Origin: Thermogemmatispora sp042408965
Lineage (GTDB): Bacteria > Chloroflexota > Ktedonobacteria > Ktedonobacterales > Ktedonobacteraceae
Direction: 5' to 3'
Length of the DNA: 64,000 nucleotides
NCBI GenBank assembly: GCA_042408965.1
Contig: JBHOQN010000046.1
Location: forward strand, 31,217 to 95,216
In this document: in pieces, positions 8,594 to 16,933 of the stretch
How the letters are laid out: each line of letters starts with the position of its first letter
Position numbering within the stretch: position 1 is the stretch's first letter
Program-made: the position numbers and the translations under genes
Notes under the pieces: model-generated
What the model was told of the DNA's origin: nothing
The model's input: only the letters and a program-made list of their open reading frames with translations
Databases searched by the model: none

Positions 8594-10177
8594 ATGGATA
8601 CGTTCTCGGCGAGCCGCTGGCCCTTTCAGAAGGTTCTGATCGCCAATCGTGGGGAGATCGCGGTGCGCATTATTCGCGCCTGCCGCGAGCTGGGGCTGAG
8701 CACCGTGGCCGTCTACAGTGATGTGGATCGCGAAGCGCTGCACGTGCGTATGGCCGACGAGGCTTACCATATCGGGCCGGCGCCGGCCGCACAGAGCTAT
8801 CTGAACATAGCGCGTCTGCTGGAGGTAGCGCGCAGGGCGGGGGCGCAGGCGGTGCATCCCGGCTATGGCTTTCTGTCGGAGAACGCGACCTTTGTCGAGG
8901 CCTGCCAGGCAGAAGGATTGATTGTAGTGGGGCCATCGGCGCAGGTACAACGGGCCGTGGGAGAGAAGACAGCGGCGCGGCGGACAGCGCAAGAGGTGGG
9001 GGTACCGATCGTGCCAGGCGCCTCGGCTGATGAAGATGACGAGGCCCTGCTGCAGGAGCGTGCGGCGCGCCTGGGCTATCCGCTGCTGCTCAAGGCGGCG
9101 GCTGGTGGTGGAGGCAAGGGCATTCGCTTTGTGCGCGATCCGCGCGATCTGCTCTCTTCATTGCGCACGGCCCGCAGTGAGGCCAGCAGTGCCTTTGGCG
9201 ATGGGCGTGTCTACATGGAGAAGGCCGTCTATCCCGCGCGGCATATCGAGGTGCAGTTCATCGCTGACAGCTATGGGAACGTGGTCCATCTGGGAGAGCG
9301 CGAATGTAGCATCCAGCGGCGGCATCAGAAGCTGGTAGAGGAGAGTCCCTCGCCGGTGCTTGACGAGGAGCTGCGCACCCGCATCACCGACGCGGCGGTC
9401 CGGCTGGCGCGCGCCATTCGCTATGTCAACGCTGGCACCGCTGAGTTTCTCCTGGGTCCCGAGCGCGACTTTTATTTTCTGGAGGTGAACGCGCGCATTC
9501 AGGTGGAGCATCCGGTCACGGAGTGGCGCACGGGCATCGATCTGGTGCAGGAGCAGTTCCGCGTTGCGGCCGGGCTGCCGCTCTCCTTCTCGCAGGAGCA
9601 GGTACGCTATCACGGTGCAGCCATCGAGTGTCGCATCTCGGCTGAGGATCCCACCAACCGCTTCCTGCCGGCGACCGGAACGGTGCTGGCTCTGCAGGAG
9701 CCGGCGGGTCCAGGGGTGCGCGTCGATAGCGGCCTCTATCCGGGTCTGCGCGTCCCACTGTTCTACGATCCCCTGCTCTCCAAACTGATTGTCTGGGGTC
9801 AGGATCGCGCGCAAGCGATTGCCAGGCTGCGACGGGCCTTGCAGGAGTACCAGATCATCGGGGTGCCGACGACGTTGCCGTTCGCGCGCTGGCTGATGGA
9901 GCATCCGCGCTTCATCACCGGCGACTTCTCGACGGATTTTATCGCCGAGGAGTGGGAGCCACTGCAGCGTGCGGCCTCGACACCGGCTGAGGAGCGTGCG
10001 GCTGAGGAGGCTGGCCTCTCGCCTGAGCAGGTCGCGGCCCTGCTCGGTACCGTGCTCATGCAGCGTGAAGTGGAGCAGGAGCGCCTGCTGCGCCGTGTGG
10101 CGGCCGACCACGATGAGGCGCAGGCCCGCAGCCGCTGGCGTGATAGTGCGCGCCGTGCGGCCCTGCATAGCTGGTGA
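8594..10177 (+). CDS. accC: Biotin carboxylase (acetyl-/propionyl-CoA carboxylase subunit)
   Basis: 527-residue ATP-grasp enzyme that carboxylates the biotin on a carrier protein with ATP and bicarbonate, the first half-reaction of acyl-CoA carboxylases. The N-terminal domain has KVLIANRGEIAVRIIRACRE and VHPGYGFLSEN; the glycine-rich ATP loop is AAAGGGGKGIRFVRDP (about 167-182); the catalytic region is NARIQVEHPVTE (about 297-308). There is no biotinyl domain; the C-terminal 70 residues are a charged extension. AAGGAG lies 10 bp before the ATG, and a possible TATACT -10 is at 8531-8536. No accB or carboxyltransferase gene is adjacent, so the partner, and whether the substrate is acetyl-CoA or propionyl-CoA, is open. 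Confidence 0.9.
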   Translation: MDTFSASRWPFQKVLIANRGEIAVRIIRACRELGLSTVAVYSDVDREALHVRMADEAYHIGPAPAAQSYLNIARLLEVARRAGAQAVHPGYGFLSENATFVEACQAEGLIVVGPSAQVQRAVGEKTAARRTAQEVGVPIVPGASADEDDEALLQERAARLGYPLLLKAAAGGGGKGIRFVRDPRDLLSSLRTARSEASSAFGDGRVYMEKAVYPARHIEVQFIADSYGNVVHLGERECSIQRRHQKLVEESPSPVLDEELRTRITDAAVRLARAIRYVNAGTAEFLLGPERDFYFLEVNARIQVEHPVTEWRTGIDLVQEQFRVAAGLPLSFSQEQVRYHGAAIECRISAEDPTNRFLPATGTVLALQEPAGPGVRVDSGLYPGLRVPLFYDPLLSKLIVWGQDRAQAIARLRRALQEYQIIGVPTTLPFARWLMEHPRFITGDFSTDFIAEEWEPLQRAASTPAEERAAEEAGLSPEQVAALLGTVLMQREVEQERLLRRVAADHDEAQARSRWRDSARRAALHSW

Positions 10178-10274
10178 ACGTGGTGCAGGCTGGGCGGCTG
10201 GGACCCCGGCGTGCCCCCCTGCCGCTGCCAGCCTGCGCTGCTCCTCTTCCTGGCTGCTGGCGAGCCGCCCCGCC

Positions 10275-10859
10275 TTATTTCACTCCCGCGAAAACGCTGC
10301 TGGCGTCGGGCAGGAGGCCAAAGTTATTAGCTCCCAGCGGCCAGTAGACCAGGGCCGCTTTGCCCACAATGTCCTGCCTTGGCACGGTGCCCCACTGGCG
10401 TGAATCGGAGCTATCGCCGCGATTATCGCCCATCACAAAGTACTGACCTGGACCAATGACCATATTGCGAATCGGAGGATAGGTCGCCAGGCTTGCCGGA
10501 TCATTCGGGTTGATGTACGGCTCGTGCAGCGTGACCCCGTCCACGATGACGGTCTGCCCGATGACGGTCACGGTGTCACCGGGGATGGCGATGACGCGCT
10601 TCACGTAGTCAATGCTCGTATCATGAGGGTAGTGGAAGACGATGACATCGCCGCGCTGAGGTGGATGGAACAGGTAGGCCAGCCTGTCGACGAGGATATA
10701 TTCCTGGTTGTGCAGGGTTGGCTCCATGCTCGGACCGTCGATGTAGTAGTGCTGGACTGCCATGCGCACGACCAGCAGCAGCAGCAACGTCAGCGCAATG
10801 GTCTCAAGGGCATCGCGCAGCAGTCTACGTCCCCGGTTGGTGGGTTCTTTCTGGCTCAA
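10275..10859 (-). CDS. lepB: Signal peptidase I
   Basis: 194-residue membrane serine protease that removes signal peptides from exported proteins. One N-terminal membrane helix (about 18-34) precedes the catalytic serine in GPSMEPTL (S44). The general-base lysine is in DYVKRVIAIPGD (K87), and the conserved MGDNRGDSSDSR box is near 143-154. All catalytic elements are present and the length is normal for a one-helix signal peptidase. It is followed on the same strand by no close gene; the PHP gene lies just upstream (33 bp). Confidence 0.95.
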   Translation of the reverse strand: MSQKEPTNRGRRLLRDALETIALTLLLLLVVRMAVQHYYIDGPSMEPTLHNQEYILVDRLAYLFHPPQRGDVIVFHYPHDTSIDYVKRVIAIPGDTVTVIGQTVIVDGVTLHEPYINPNDPASLATYPPIRNMVIGPGQYFVMGDNRGDSSDSRQWGTVPRQDIVGKAALVYWPLGANNFGLLPDASSVFAGVK

Positions 10860-10892
10860 ACCTTTGTCTGCCTCCTATCTGTGATGAGGTCG

Positions 10893-11786
10893 TCATGAAG
10901 CTGATTCCTCGGCGGGCTGTGGCAGCACAAAGGGAGGCGGTGTTCGCGTCCTGCGCGCAGCAGCCTCTGTTTTCAGCCGCTCGACCGTCTCCGCTGGAAC
11001 GGCGTGACCACCCAGCGGCGTGGGATGAATGCCAGGGCCATGATAATCGCTGCCGCCCGTGGGAATCAGCGCGAAGTCGGCCGCCAGCTCCAGGAGCACC
11101 TGCTCCTGCTCAGGCGTGTAGGGGCCGTAGTACACCTCCAGTCCGGCCAGGCCGAGCGAGCAGAGCGTGGGCAGCCAGCGACGCAGCTCGGCGGGACCGG
11201 GCAGCTCGAAGGGATGGGCGACCACAGGCAGGCCGCCGGCGCTGACGATCAGGCGCACAGCATCGGCTGGCGAGAGCTTATAGCGCGGAATATAGGCCGG
11301 ACGGCCTCTGGCCAGATAGCGCTCGAAGGCATCGGGCACGTTCTGCGCATAGCCAGCCTCAACCAGAGCCTCCGCCACATGCGGCCGGCCGACAGCGCCC
11401 TGGGCGAGCGTCCTCACGCGCTCCCAGGAGATGGCGATGCCCTGCTCATTGAGCCGTTCGACCATGCGCTGACCACGGCGCACACGGGCATCGCGTAAGA
11501 TCTGCAGCGTCTTCTGGAACTCCTCCTGCCGATAATCCAGAAAGTAGCCGAGGATATGCACCTCGCCGGCCGAGACATCGGTGTTGATCTCGACGCCGGG
11601 AATGAAGTCAATGCCCAGCCGGGCGGCGGCACGTGCGGCCTCCTCCACTCCCTCGGTGCTATCGTGATCGGTGAGGGCCAGCACGCGCACCCCTGCCTCG
11701 TAGGCCTGCTCCAGCAACGTGGCCGGCGCGTAGAGTCCGTCCGAGGCCGTTGAGTGCGTGTGCAGATCGATCGCGTAGACAGCCAT
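10893..11786 (-). CDS. PHP-domain phosphoesterase
   Basis: 297-residue metal-dependent phosphoesterase of the PHP family, similar to bacterial 3'-5' nucleotide phosphatases. Metal-binding motifs in order are DLHTHSTASDG (H9, H11), LTDHDSTEG, PGVEINTD, HILGYFLD, VVAHPFELPG and GGSDYHGPG. The start was placed at the ATG at 11784-11786, behind GGAGG, because the conserved domain begins there; the frame extends upstream into rny. It lies 22 bp downstream of rny and 33 bp upstream of lepB, so the three minus-strand genes may be one operon. The exact substrate is unknown. Confidence 0.9.
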   Translation of the reverse strand: MAVYAIDLHTHSTASDGLYAPATLLEQAYEAGVRVLALTDHDSTEGVEEAARAAARLGIDFIPGVEINTDVSAGEVHILGYFLDYRQEEFQKTLQILRDARVRRGQRMVERLNEQGIAISWERVRTLAQGAVGRPHVAEALVEAGYAQNVPDAFERYLARGRPAYIPRYKLSPADAVRLIVSAGGLPVVAHPFELPGPAELRRWLPTLCSLGLAGLEVYYGPYTPEQEQVLLELAADFALIPTGGSDYHGPGIHPTPLGGHAVPAETVERLKTEAAARRTRTPPPFVLPQPAEESAS

Positions 11787-11808
11787 AGCTCCTCCAGACC
11801 TCGCTATC

Positions 11809-13374
11809 CTATCTGGCGTAATCGATGGCGCGCGTCTCACGCACGACGCAGACCTTGATCTGGCCGGGATAATCGAGGCTCTCTTCAATCTTGTGCGCGA
11901 TCTCGCTGGCAAGCCGGTTCGCGCCGTACTCGTCGATCTCCTCGGGCTTCACAATGATACGCACCTCGCGTCCCGCCTGGATGGCAAAGGACTTCTCGAC
12001 GCCAGGGAAGGCATTGGCAATGCTCTCCAGCGCCTCCAGGCGCTTGATATAGAGATCGATAGTCTCGCGCCGCGCGCCGGGCCTGGCGGCCGAAATGGCG
12101 TCAGCGGCCTGGACGATGGCAGCCTCCAGGGTCTGAGGCTCCATCTCGCTGGCGTGGTGGGCCACCATCGCGTGAATGATCCTGGGGGATTTGCCAAAAC
12201 GGCGTGCGATTTCTCCGCCGATGACGGCGTGAGGTCCTTCAACCTCCTGATCGATGGCCTTGCCGATGTCGTGTAGCAGGGCGGCTGTCTTACAGACGTT
12301 GACATCGGCTCCCAGCTCGTGGGCAATGGTTGCGGCCAGAATAGAGACCTCCACCGAGTGCGCGAGCACGTTCTGTCCGTAGCTGGTGCGGAAGTGAAGA
12401 CGGCCGAGAATCTTGAGCAGCTCTGGCTGCAGTCCATGGACGTTGGCCTCCATCGCAGCGCGCTCCCCGGCTTCGCGCACGATGGTCTCGACCTCCTGCT
12501 GCGCCTTGGCGACGACATCCTCGATGCGCGTGGGATGAATACGGCCATCGATGATGAGCCTGGTCAGGGCCAGGCGTGCCACCTCACGGCGCACGGGATC
12601 AAAGCCCGAGAGAATGACCGCTTCCGGCGTATCGTCGATGATCAGGTCTACTCCGGTCGCTGCCTCCAGCGCGCGAATGTTACGTCCCTCGCGCCCGATA
12701 ATGCGCCCCTTCATCTCCTCATTGGGCAGCGGCACGACGGAGACGACGGCCTCCGCTACCTGATCCGAGGCGCAGCGCTGAATGGCCAGAGTGATGATCT
12801 CGCGCGCGCGCGCCTCGGCCTCCTCGCGCGCCTCTTCTTCGATGATCCGTGCGCGCCTGGCGGCTTCGGCTCGCACCTGATTCTCCATGCGGCTCAACAG
12901 CAGCTCGCGGGCCTCCTCTTCGCTCAGGTGAGAGATGCGCTCAAGCTCGCTCTGCTGTTGCCGTTTGAGGTTCTCGGCTTCCTGGCGCAGCTCCTCTATG
13001 GAGCGCTCGCGGGCGTTGAGCTTGCGCTCGCGCTGTTCAAAAGCCTCGATCTTGCGCTCGAGGCTTTCTTCTTTCTGCTGCAGCCGGCGCTCCTGGCGCT
13101 GTAGTTCGGCGCGCCGCTCGGCGTTCTCTTTCTCAATGGTGGCCCGGAAACGCGCTGTCTCCTCGCGCGCCTCGCGCAACGCCTCGCGCTGCTGCTGCTG
13201 CACTTCCAGGAGCAGTCGCTCGCTGGCCTCTTTCTCCAGGCGGAGACGCTCCTCAAACTCGCTTTTATTGCGGGCATCCCCCAGACGGTATCCGATGACC
13301 AGCGCGATCCCGGCCCCAAGCAGCGCTGCCAGGATGATGCCCGCTGTGAGGATGACGATAATGGTCGGCGACAC
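11809..13374 (-). CDS. rny: Ribonuclease Y
   Basis: 521-residue membrane-anchored endoribonuclease that initiates mRNA decay. There is an N-terminal membrane helix (4-28), then a very long Glu/Arg-rich coiled coil (35-195). A KH RNA-binding domain carries GRIIGREGRN (223-232). The HD domain has the metal-binding pair in HDIGKA (H368, D369) and VAHHASE further on. Length and order match the family. The start is a GTG (13372-13374) behind GGAGG. The upstream region carries a striking TACTATA array (13479-13519) that may be its control region. Confidence 0.96.
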   Translation of the reverse strand: MSPTIIVILTAGIILAALLGAGIALVIGYRLGDARNKSEFEERLRLEKEASERLLLEVQQQQREALREAREETARFRATIEKENAERRAELQRQERRLQQKEESLERKIEAFEQRERKLNARERSIEELRQEAENLKRQQQSELERISHLSEEEARELLLSRMENQVRAEAARRARIIEEEAREEAEARAREIITLAIQRCASDQVAEAVVSVVPLPNEEMKGRIIGREGRNIRALEAATGVDLIIDDTPEAVILSGFDPVRREVARLALTRLIIDGRIHPTRIEDVVAKAQQEVETIVREAGERAAMEANVHGLQPELLKILGRLHFRTSYGQNVLAHSVEVSILAATIAHELGADVNVCKTAALLHDIGKAIDQEVEGPHAVIGGEIARRFGKSPRIIHAMVAHHASEMEPQTLEAAIVQAADAISAARPGARRETIDLYIKRLEALESIANAFPGVEKSFAIQAGREVRIIVKPEEIDEYGANRLASEIAHKIEESLDYPGQIKVCVVRETRAIDYAR

Positions 13375-13478
13375 GTCAGCCTACCTCCAGAGTGATAGAA
13401 AGGCAAACAGGCCCGTGTGTCGGGCTTGTGGTGACCGATAGCAATGTTTCATCGTATCGAGAGACGGTATATGCTAAG

Positions 13479-13519
13479 TATACTATATAGAAGGCGTATA
13501 GTACGCCGAGCATACTATA
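13479..13519. promoter_or_regulatory. Array of three TACTATA/TATAGTA elements at 16-bp spacing
   Basis: TACTATA at 13481-13487, its reverse complement TATAGTA at 13497-13503, and TACTATA at 13513-13519. The copies start exactly 16 bp apart and alternate in orientation. The middle copy is the centre of an inverted repeat GGCGTA-TAG-TACGCC (13493-13507). A plus-strand TATACT (13479-13484) and a minus-strand TATACT (13483-13478) overlap the array, which lies between divergent rny and the Nudix gene. It is likely an operator or overlapping divergent promoters. Confidence 0.5.
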
Positions 13520-13631
13520 TAAGAGCGTCGAGAGGCTGTCAAGAACGCTGCATTGAGAAGATCGACTCTTTCTCCAGTGGACTGCAGACGGCTTCTAGTT
13601 TCCCATAACCAGGATAAGACAGGAGCCAGCC

Positions 13632-14120
13632 ATGAGCCAGTGCCAGCCACCCGTGGGGAGCACCCCCGTTCAGCTTCGTCCAACCGACGTCGTCACCTGT
13701 TTTCTTCTGCGCTTCGATCAGCGCGACGAGCGTGGCGAGCCGCTGCTGCTGATCGTCCAGCGTAGCCAGCGTGTGGGCAGTTACCGCGAGCGCTGGGCCG
13801 GCATCAGTGGCTTTATCGAGCCAGGAGTGACTCCTGAGGAGCAGGCCTACACGGAGATTCGCGAAGAGACCGGCCTTGAGCGTCAGCAGGTGCGTTTACT
13901 CAGGCGTGGAGCTGTGGTCGAGCACCTTGATCCTCAGCTTGGCCGGCACTGGTCTATTCATCCCTTCCTTTTCGAGGTGCTGACACCTGAGGCCATTCAC
14001 ACGGACTGGGAAGCCCTGACCATGCGCTGGATTCGCCCCACTGAGCTGGAGCATTACCAGACGGTACCCAGGCTCAAGGAGGCCTACGAAGCTGCCCTGC
14101 AGGGCGAGAGCGTGCTCTAA
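13632..14120 (+). CDS. Nudix hydrolase-like protein with variant Nudix box
   Basis: 162-residue protein with a Nudix fold; such enzymes hydrolyse nucleoside diphosphates linked to another moiety. The box region is GFIEPGVTPEEQAYTEIREE followed by TGL. The metal-binding end (EIREETGL) is intact, but the canonical first Glu is Val and the conserved Arg of the RE pair is Thr, so activity may be altered or the alignment shifted. ATG at 13632 follows AGGAGC. It is divergent from rny, sharing the TACTATA control region, and convergent with nnr. The substrate is unknown. Confidence 0.8.
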   Translation: MSQCQPPVGSTPVQLRPTDVVTCFLLRFDQRDERGEPLLLIVQRSQRVGSYRERWAGISGFIEPGVTPEEQAYTEIREETGLERQQVRLLRRGAVVEHLDPQLGRHWSIHPFLFEVLTPEAIHTDWEALTMRWIRPTELEHYQTVPRLKEAYEAALQGESVL

Positions 14121-14168
14121 GGTCTGAGGGGACCTGCCTCGCTCTCCGCCCTGCCGCGTCTTGCCTGT

Positions 14169-15722
14169 TCACTCGCTCTGGAGCAGCCTGGCTCTGGCAG
14201 CGGGGATCTCCGGCAAGAGATCTGAGGCCAGCAGGCCGGCGTCCCTGCAACGGACGCTCACGAGCTGTGAGGCCGCCACGTGCAGGTAGACCGCCAGGCT
14301 GGCGGCGGTGAAGGGGTCCAGGCGCTGGGCCAGGTAGCCAGTGATCATGCCGGCCAGCACGTCGCCGGTGCCGGCACTGGCCAGGGCAGGATTGCTCTCC
14401 CAGTTCATGCGCAGGCGGCCGTCGGCGTGGGCCACCAGCGTGCAGGCACCCTTGAGCACTACGGTCAGGCCCCAGTCGCGGGCGCTGCGGCGTGCCACCT
14501 CCAGTCGGTCGATGCCGCCGCCCGACACCTTCTGGCCCTGCAGCAGGCGTGTCATCTCGCCGGGGTGTGGTGTGATCACGGTGTCCGGTGGGAGCAGCGT
14601 CCACCAGCGCTCCTCCGCGGACAGGATATTCAGGCCGTCAGCGTCGATCACCAGCGCCGGTCGCTGCTCTGCCGGCAGCGTGCGCAGGTGTTCCAGGATA
14701 CTCAGCAGGGCCTCGCGGGCCCAGGAAGACTGCCCGAGGCCGGGGCCGATCAGCAGCGCGCGGTAGCCGGCCAGGTGCTCCAGCAGGGTATGGGCGCTCT
14801 CGCGGCCAGATGCGCCGGTGGGCAGCAACACGTAGGTGGCCTCATGCAGTGAGGAGGCGTAGATCGGCCACATCTCCGGGGTGACCGCCAGTGTCACCAG
14901 ACCGGCCCCCACGCGCAGGGCCGCACTCCCGGCGAGGTAGGCCGAGCCGGGGTAGGGCGGTGAGCCGCAGAAGAGCAGCACGCGCCCGAAGGACCCCTTG
15001 TTGCTGTCGAGGGGGCGCGCTGGCAGGAGGCGTCGCACCAGCTCCGCCTCGAGCATCTCGTCGGGCAGGTCGCGCTCAAGCTCCGCAGGCAGGCCGATGC
15101 TGCCGACCAGCAGCTCCCCCAGGTAGCTGCGGGCCGGAAAGAAGAAGAAGCCCTGCTTGGGGCAGGCCAGGGTAATCGTCACATCGGCCGGGATGCAGCC
15201 GGGATCGACCTCACCGCTGTCGGCGTTCACCCCTGTAGGCAGGTCGATAGCGACGACGCGCAGGGTCGTAGGACGGCGCTGGCGCTCCTCCTGGACCCGT
15301 GCCAGCAGGGCGCGCATATCGTCGGGCAGGGGACGCGAACGGCCCGTGCCCAGCAGGGCGTCGATGACGTAGTCGGCACGCTGCAGCGCATGCTCCAGCT
15401 CGGCCGCACGCTCCTGCGCCGCGATCTCGTGGCCTGCCACCAGCAGCCGCTGCTCCCGCCAGAAGTAGAGGCTGATGCGCGCACCCTGCGCAGCCAGGTG
15501 GCGGGCCATCACCTGTCCATCGCCGCCATTGTTGCCGGGTCCGATCAAGAAGAGTAGCTCGCTTTCAGCGAGCGGCCGGCGCTGATGACGCAAGGTGTAG
15601 TCGGCCAGCAGCTCCGCCGCGCTCTGGCCGGCATGTTCCATCAGGATAGTGCTCGTCAGGCCATAGGCTCTATCGGCTCGTGCTTCGAGTTCACGCATGT
15701 GGGCAACATCAACAATATGCAT
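14169..15722 (-). CDS. nnr: Bifunctional NAD(P)HX epimerase / ADP-dependent NAD(P)HX dehydratase
   Basis: 517-residue metabolite-repair enzyme that restores damaged NADHX and NADPHX. The N-terminal YjeF epimerase domain (1-215) has MHIVDVAHMRELEARAD and the phosphate loop GPGNNGGDGQVMARHL. The C-terminal ribokinase-like dehydratase domain (230-517) has NKGSFGRVLLFCGS, the GPGLGQ loop, VIDADGLN, TPHPGEMTRLL and the catalytic ASAGTGDVLAGMI. Both halves look complete. It faces the Nudix gene convergently with a 48-bp gap. Confidence 0.95.
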   Translation of the reverse strand: MHIVDVAHMRELEARADRAYGLTSTILMEHAGQSAAELLADYTLRHQRRPLAESELLFLIGPGNNGGDGQVMARHLAAQGARISLYFWREQRLLVAGHEIAAQERAAELEHALQRADYVIDALLGTGRSRPLPDDMRALLARVQEERQRRPTTLRVVAIDLPTGVNADSGEVDPGCIPADVTITLACPKQGFFFFPARSYLGELLVGSIGLPAELERDLPDEMLEAELVRRLLPARPLDSNKGSFGRVLLFCGSPPYPGSAYLAGSAALRVGAGLVTLAVTPEMWPIYASSLHEATYVLLPTGASGRESAHTLLEHLAGYRALLIGPGLGQSSWAREALLSILEHLRTLPAEQRPALVIDADGLNILSAEERWWTLLPPDTVITPHPGEMTRLLQGQKVSGGGIDRLEVARRSARDWGLTVVLKGACTLVAHADGRLRMNWESNPALASAGTGDVLAGMITGYLAQRLDPFTAASLAVYLHVAASQLVSVRCRDAGLLASDLLPEIPAARARLLQSE

Positions 15723-15862
15723 GGTGCTCCTCCCTGGAAAAGGCCTGCAAGGCGCTGGCGCTTCAACAGAGCTACTGACTACTGAGCGCCGCGCTGATCA
15801 TCAGAAGACAGGTCCCTCTTTATTCTAGCTAGTTCTGACGCGCCTGTCACGGCATTCGCTGG

Positions 15863-15898
15863 CAGACAAACGCCCTCGCGCGTGCTATACTACGGCCC
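15863..15898 (+). promoter_or_regulatory. Promoter for an apparently leaderless transcript
   Basis: CAGACA (15863-15868, 4 of 6), a 17-bp spacer and TATACT (15886-15891) end just 7 bp before the ATG at 15899. Transcription would start at or next to the A of the start codon. No Shine-Dalgarno sequence exists upstream of the ATG, consistent with leaderless translation. Confidence 0.55.
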
Positions 15899-16918
15899 AT
15901 GAGACTGGCACTAAAAATCAGGCCGCAGCGCAGCAATCAGTATGCCAACGTGGTCGAGGCGCTGGCAGTGCCAGAGCTGCTGGCCAGTCCGGCGGGAACG
16001 GCGATCAAGCGCCTCGAACGCATCTCGCTAGGGGGGCAGAGCTATCTGCTGGTGGAGTGCCCTGAGAAGGAGGAGGCGCTGGCTGGCCCCGCCCCCACTG
16101 AGCTGCTAGCCATCCTCGGGCGCCTCGGCTCCATCAGCGAGGTCTACGAGTATCATGCGCGCATCGGCGAGGTAGAGGGACCCTTTTTGCGGCCCCTGGA
16201 GCCACTATGGACCCCCTTTATCTCTCCAGAGATCGCCGAGGTGAGGCGCTACCGGGGCAAGACCAACGAGATCTTCACGCGCGTCCTGCTGAATGTGGCG
16301 CTCTTCGCCGGAGCCTACGCCAGCTCGTCGGAGCGGCTGCGCATCCTTGACCCGCTGGCTGGTGGAGGGACGACCCTCTTTGTGGCCCTGGCGGCTGGCT
16401 ACGATAGTTTCGGCATCGAGGAGAAGCGCCAGGATGTCGAGACCACGGCTGTCTTTGTCAGGCAGTATCTGAGCGGTGAGCGGATCGCCTTCAAGGAGAT
16501 GGACGAGCGGCGCCGCAGCGGCCGGCGCTATCAATTCGAGGTGCGCTCAGGAGACGAGCGGCGCTGGCTGGTGCTGGCGCATGGAGATGGCTGTGAGGCC
16601 GAGCAGCATCTGCGCGATCTGCCGGGGGGAGCGCACGTGCACGCCATTGTCACGGATCTCCCCTACGGCATTCAGCACGCCGGTGAGGTCACCACGCTCT
16701 TGCGGCGCGCTCTACCGGCCTGGGAGCGCCTGCTCCTGCCTGGAGGCACGCTGGCCTTCGCCTGGAACGCCACGCGCCTCGAACGGCCGCTCCTGGTCGA
16801 ACTGGTCGAGCGCTTCAGCAACCTGCAGGTGCGCAACGAGCCGCCGTATACGCAGTTCGTGCACAGCGTGGATCGCGTCATCAAACAGCGCGATCTGCTG
16901 GTCGCTCTCAGGAGCTAG
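15899..16918 (+). CDS. SAM-dependent nucleic-acid methyltransferase (Trm11/N6-DNA-methylase-like)
   Basis: 339-residue protein with two parts. The N-terminal 110 residues have no motif I recognise and may bind RNA. A class I methyltransferase domain follows: motif I ILDPLAGGGTTLFVALAAG (149-167), the acidic loop GIEEKRQD (172-179), and motif IV TDLPYGIQH (252-260). The D/N-PPY-like DLPYG motif marks amino-methyltransferases acting on nucleic acid bases, such as tRNA m2G10 enzymes. The gene appears leaderless. It is divergent from nnr. RNA guanine methylation is the best guess; DNA or protein targets are not excluded. Confidence 0.75.
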   Translation: MRLALKIRPQRSNQYANVVEALAVPELLASPAGTAIKRLERISLGGQSYLLVECPEKEEALAGPAPTELLAILGRLGSISEVYEYHARIGEVEGPFLRPLEPLWTPFISPEIAEVRRYRGKTNEIFTRVLLNVALFAGAYASSSERLRILDPLAGGGTTLFVALAAGYDSFGIEEKRQDVETTAVFVRQYLSGERIAFKEMDERRRSGRRYQFEVRSGDERRWLVLAHGDGCEAEQHLRDLPGGAHVHAIVTDLPYGIQHAGEVTTLLRRALPAWERLLLPGGTLAFAWNATRLERPLLVELVERFSNLQVRNEPPYTQFVHSVDRVIKQRDLLVALRS

Positions 16919-16933
16919 CCAGGCCAGATCAGA

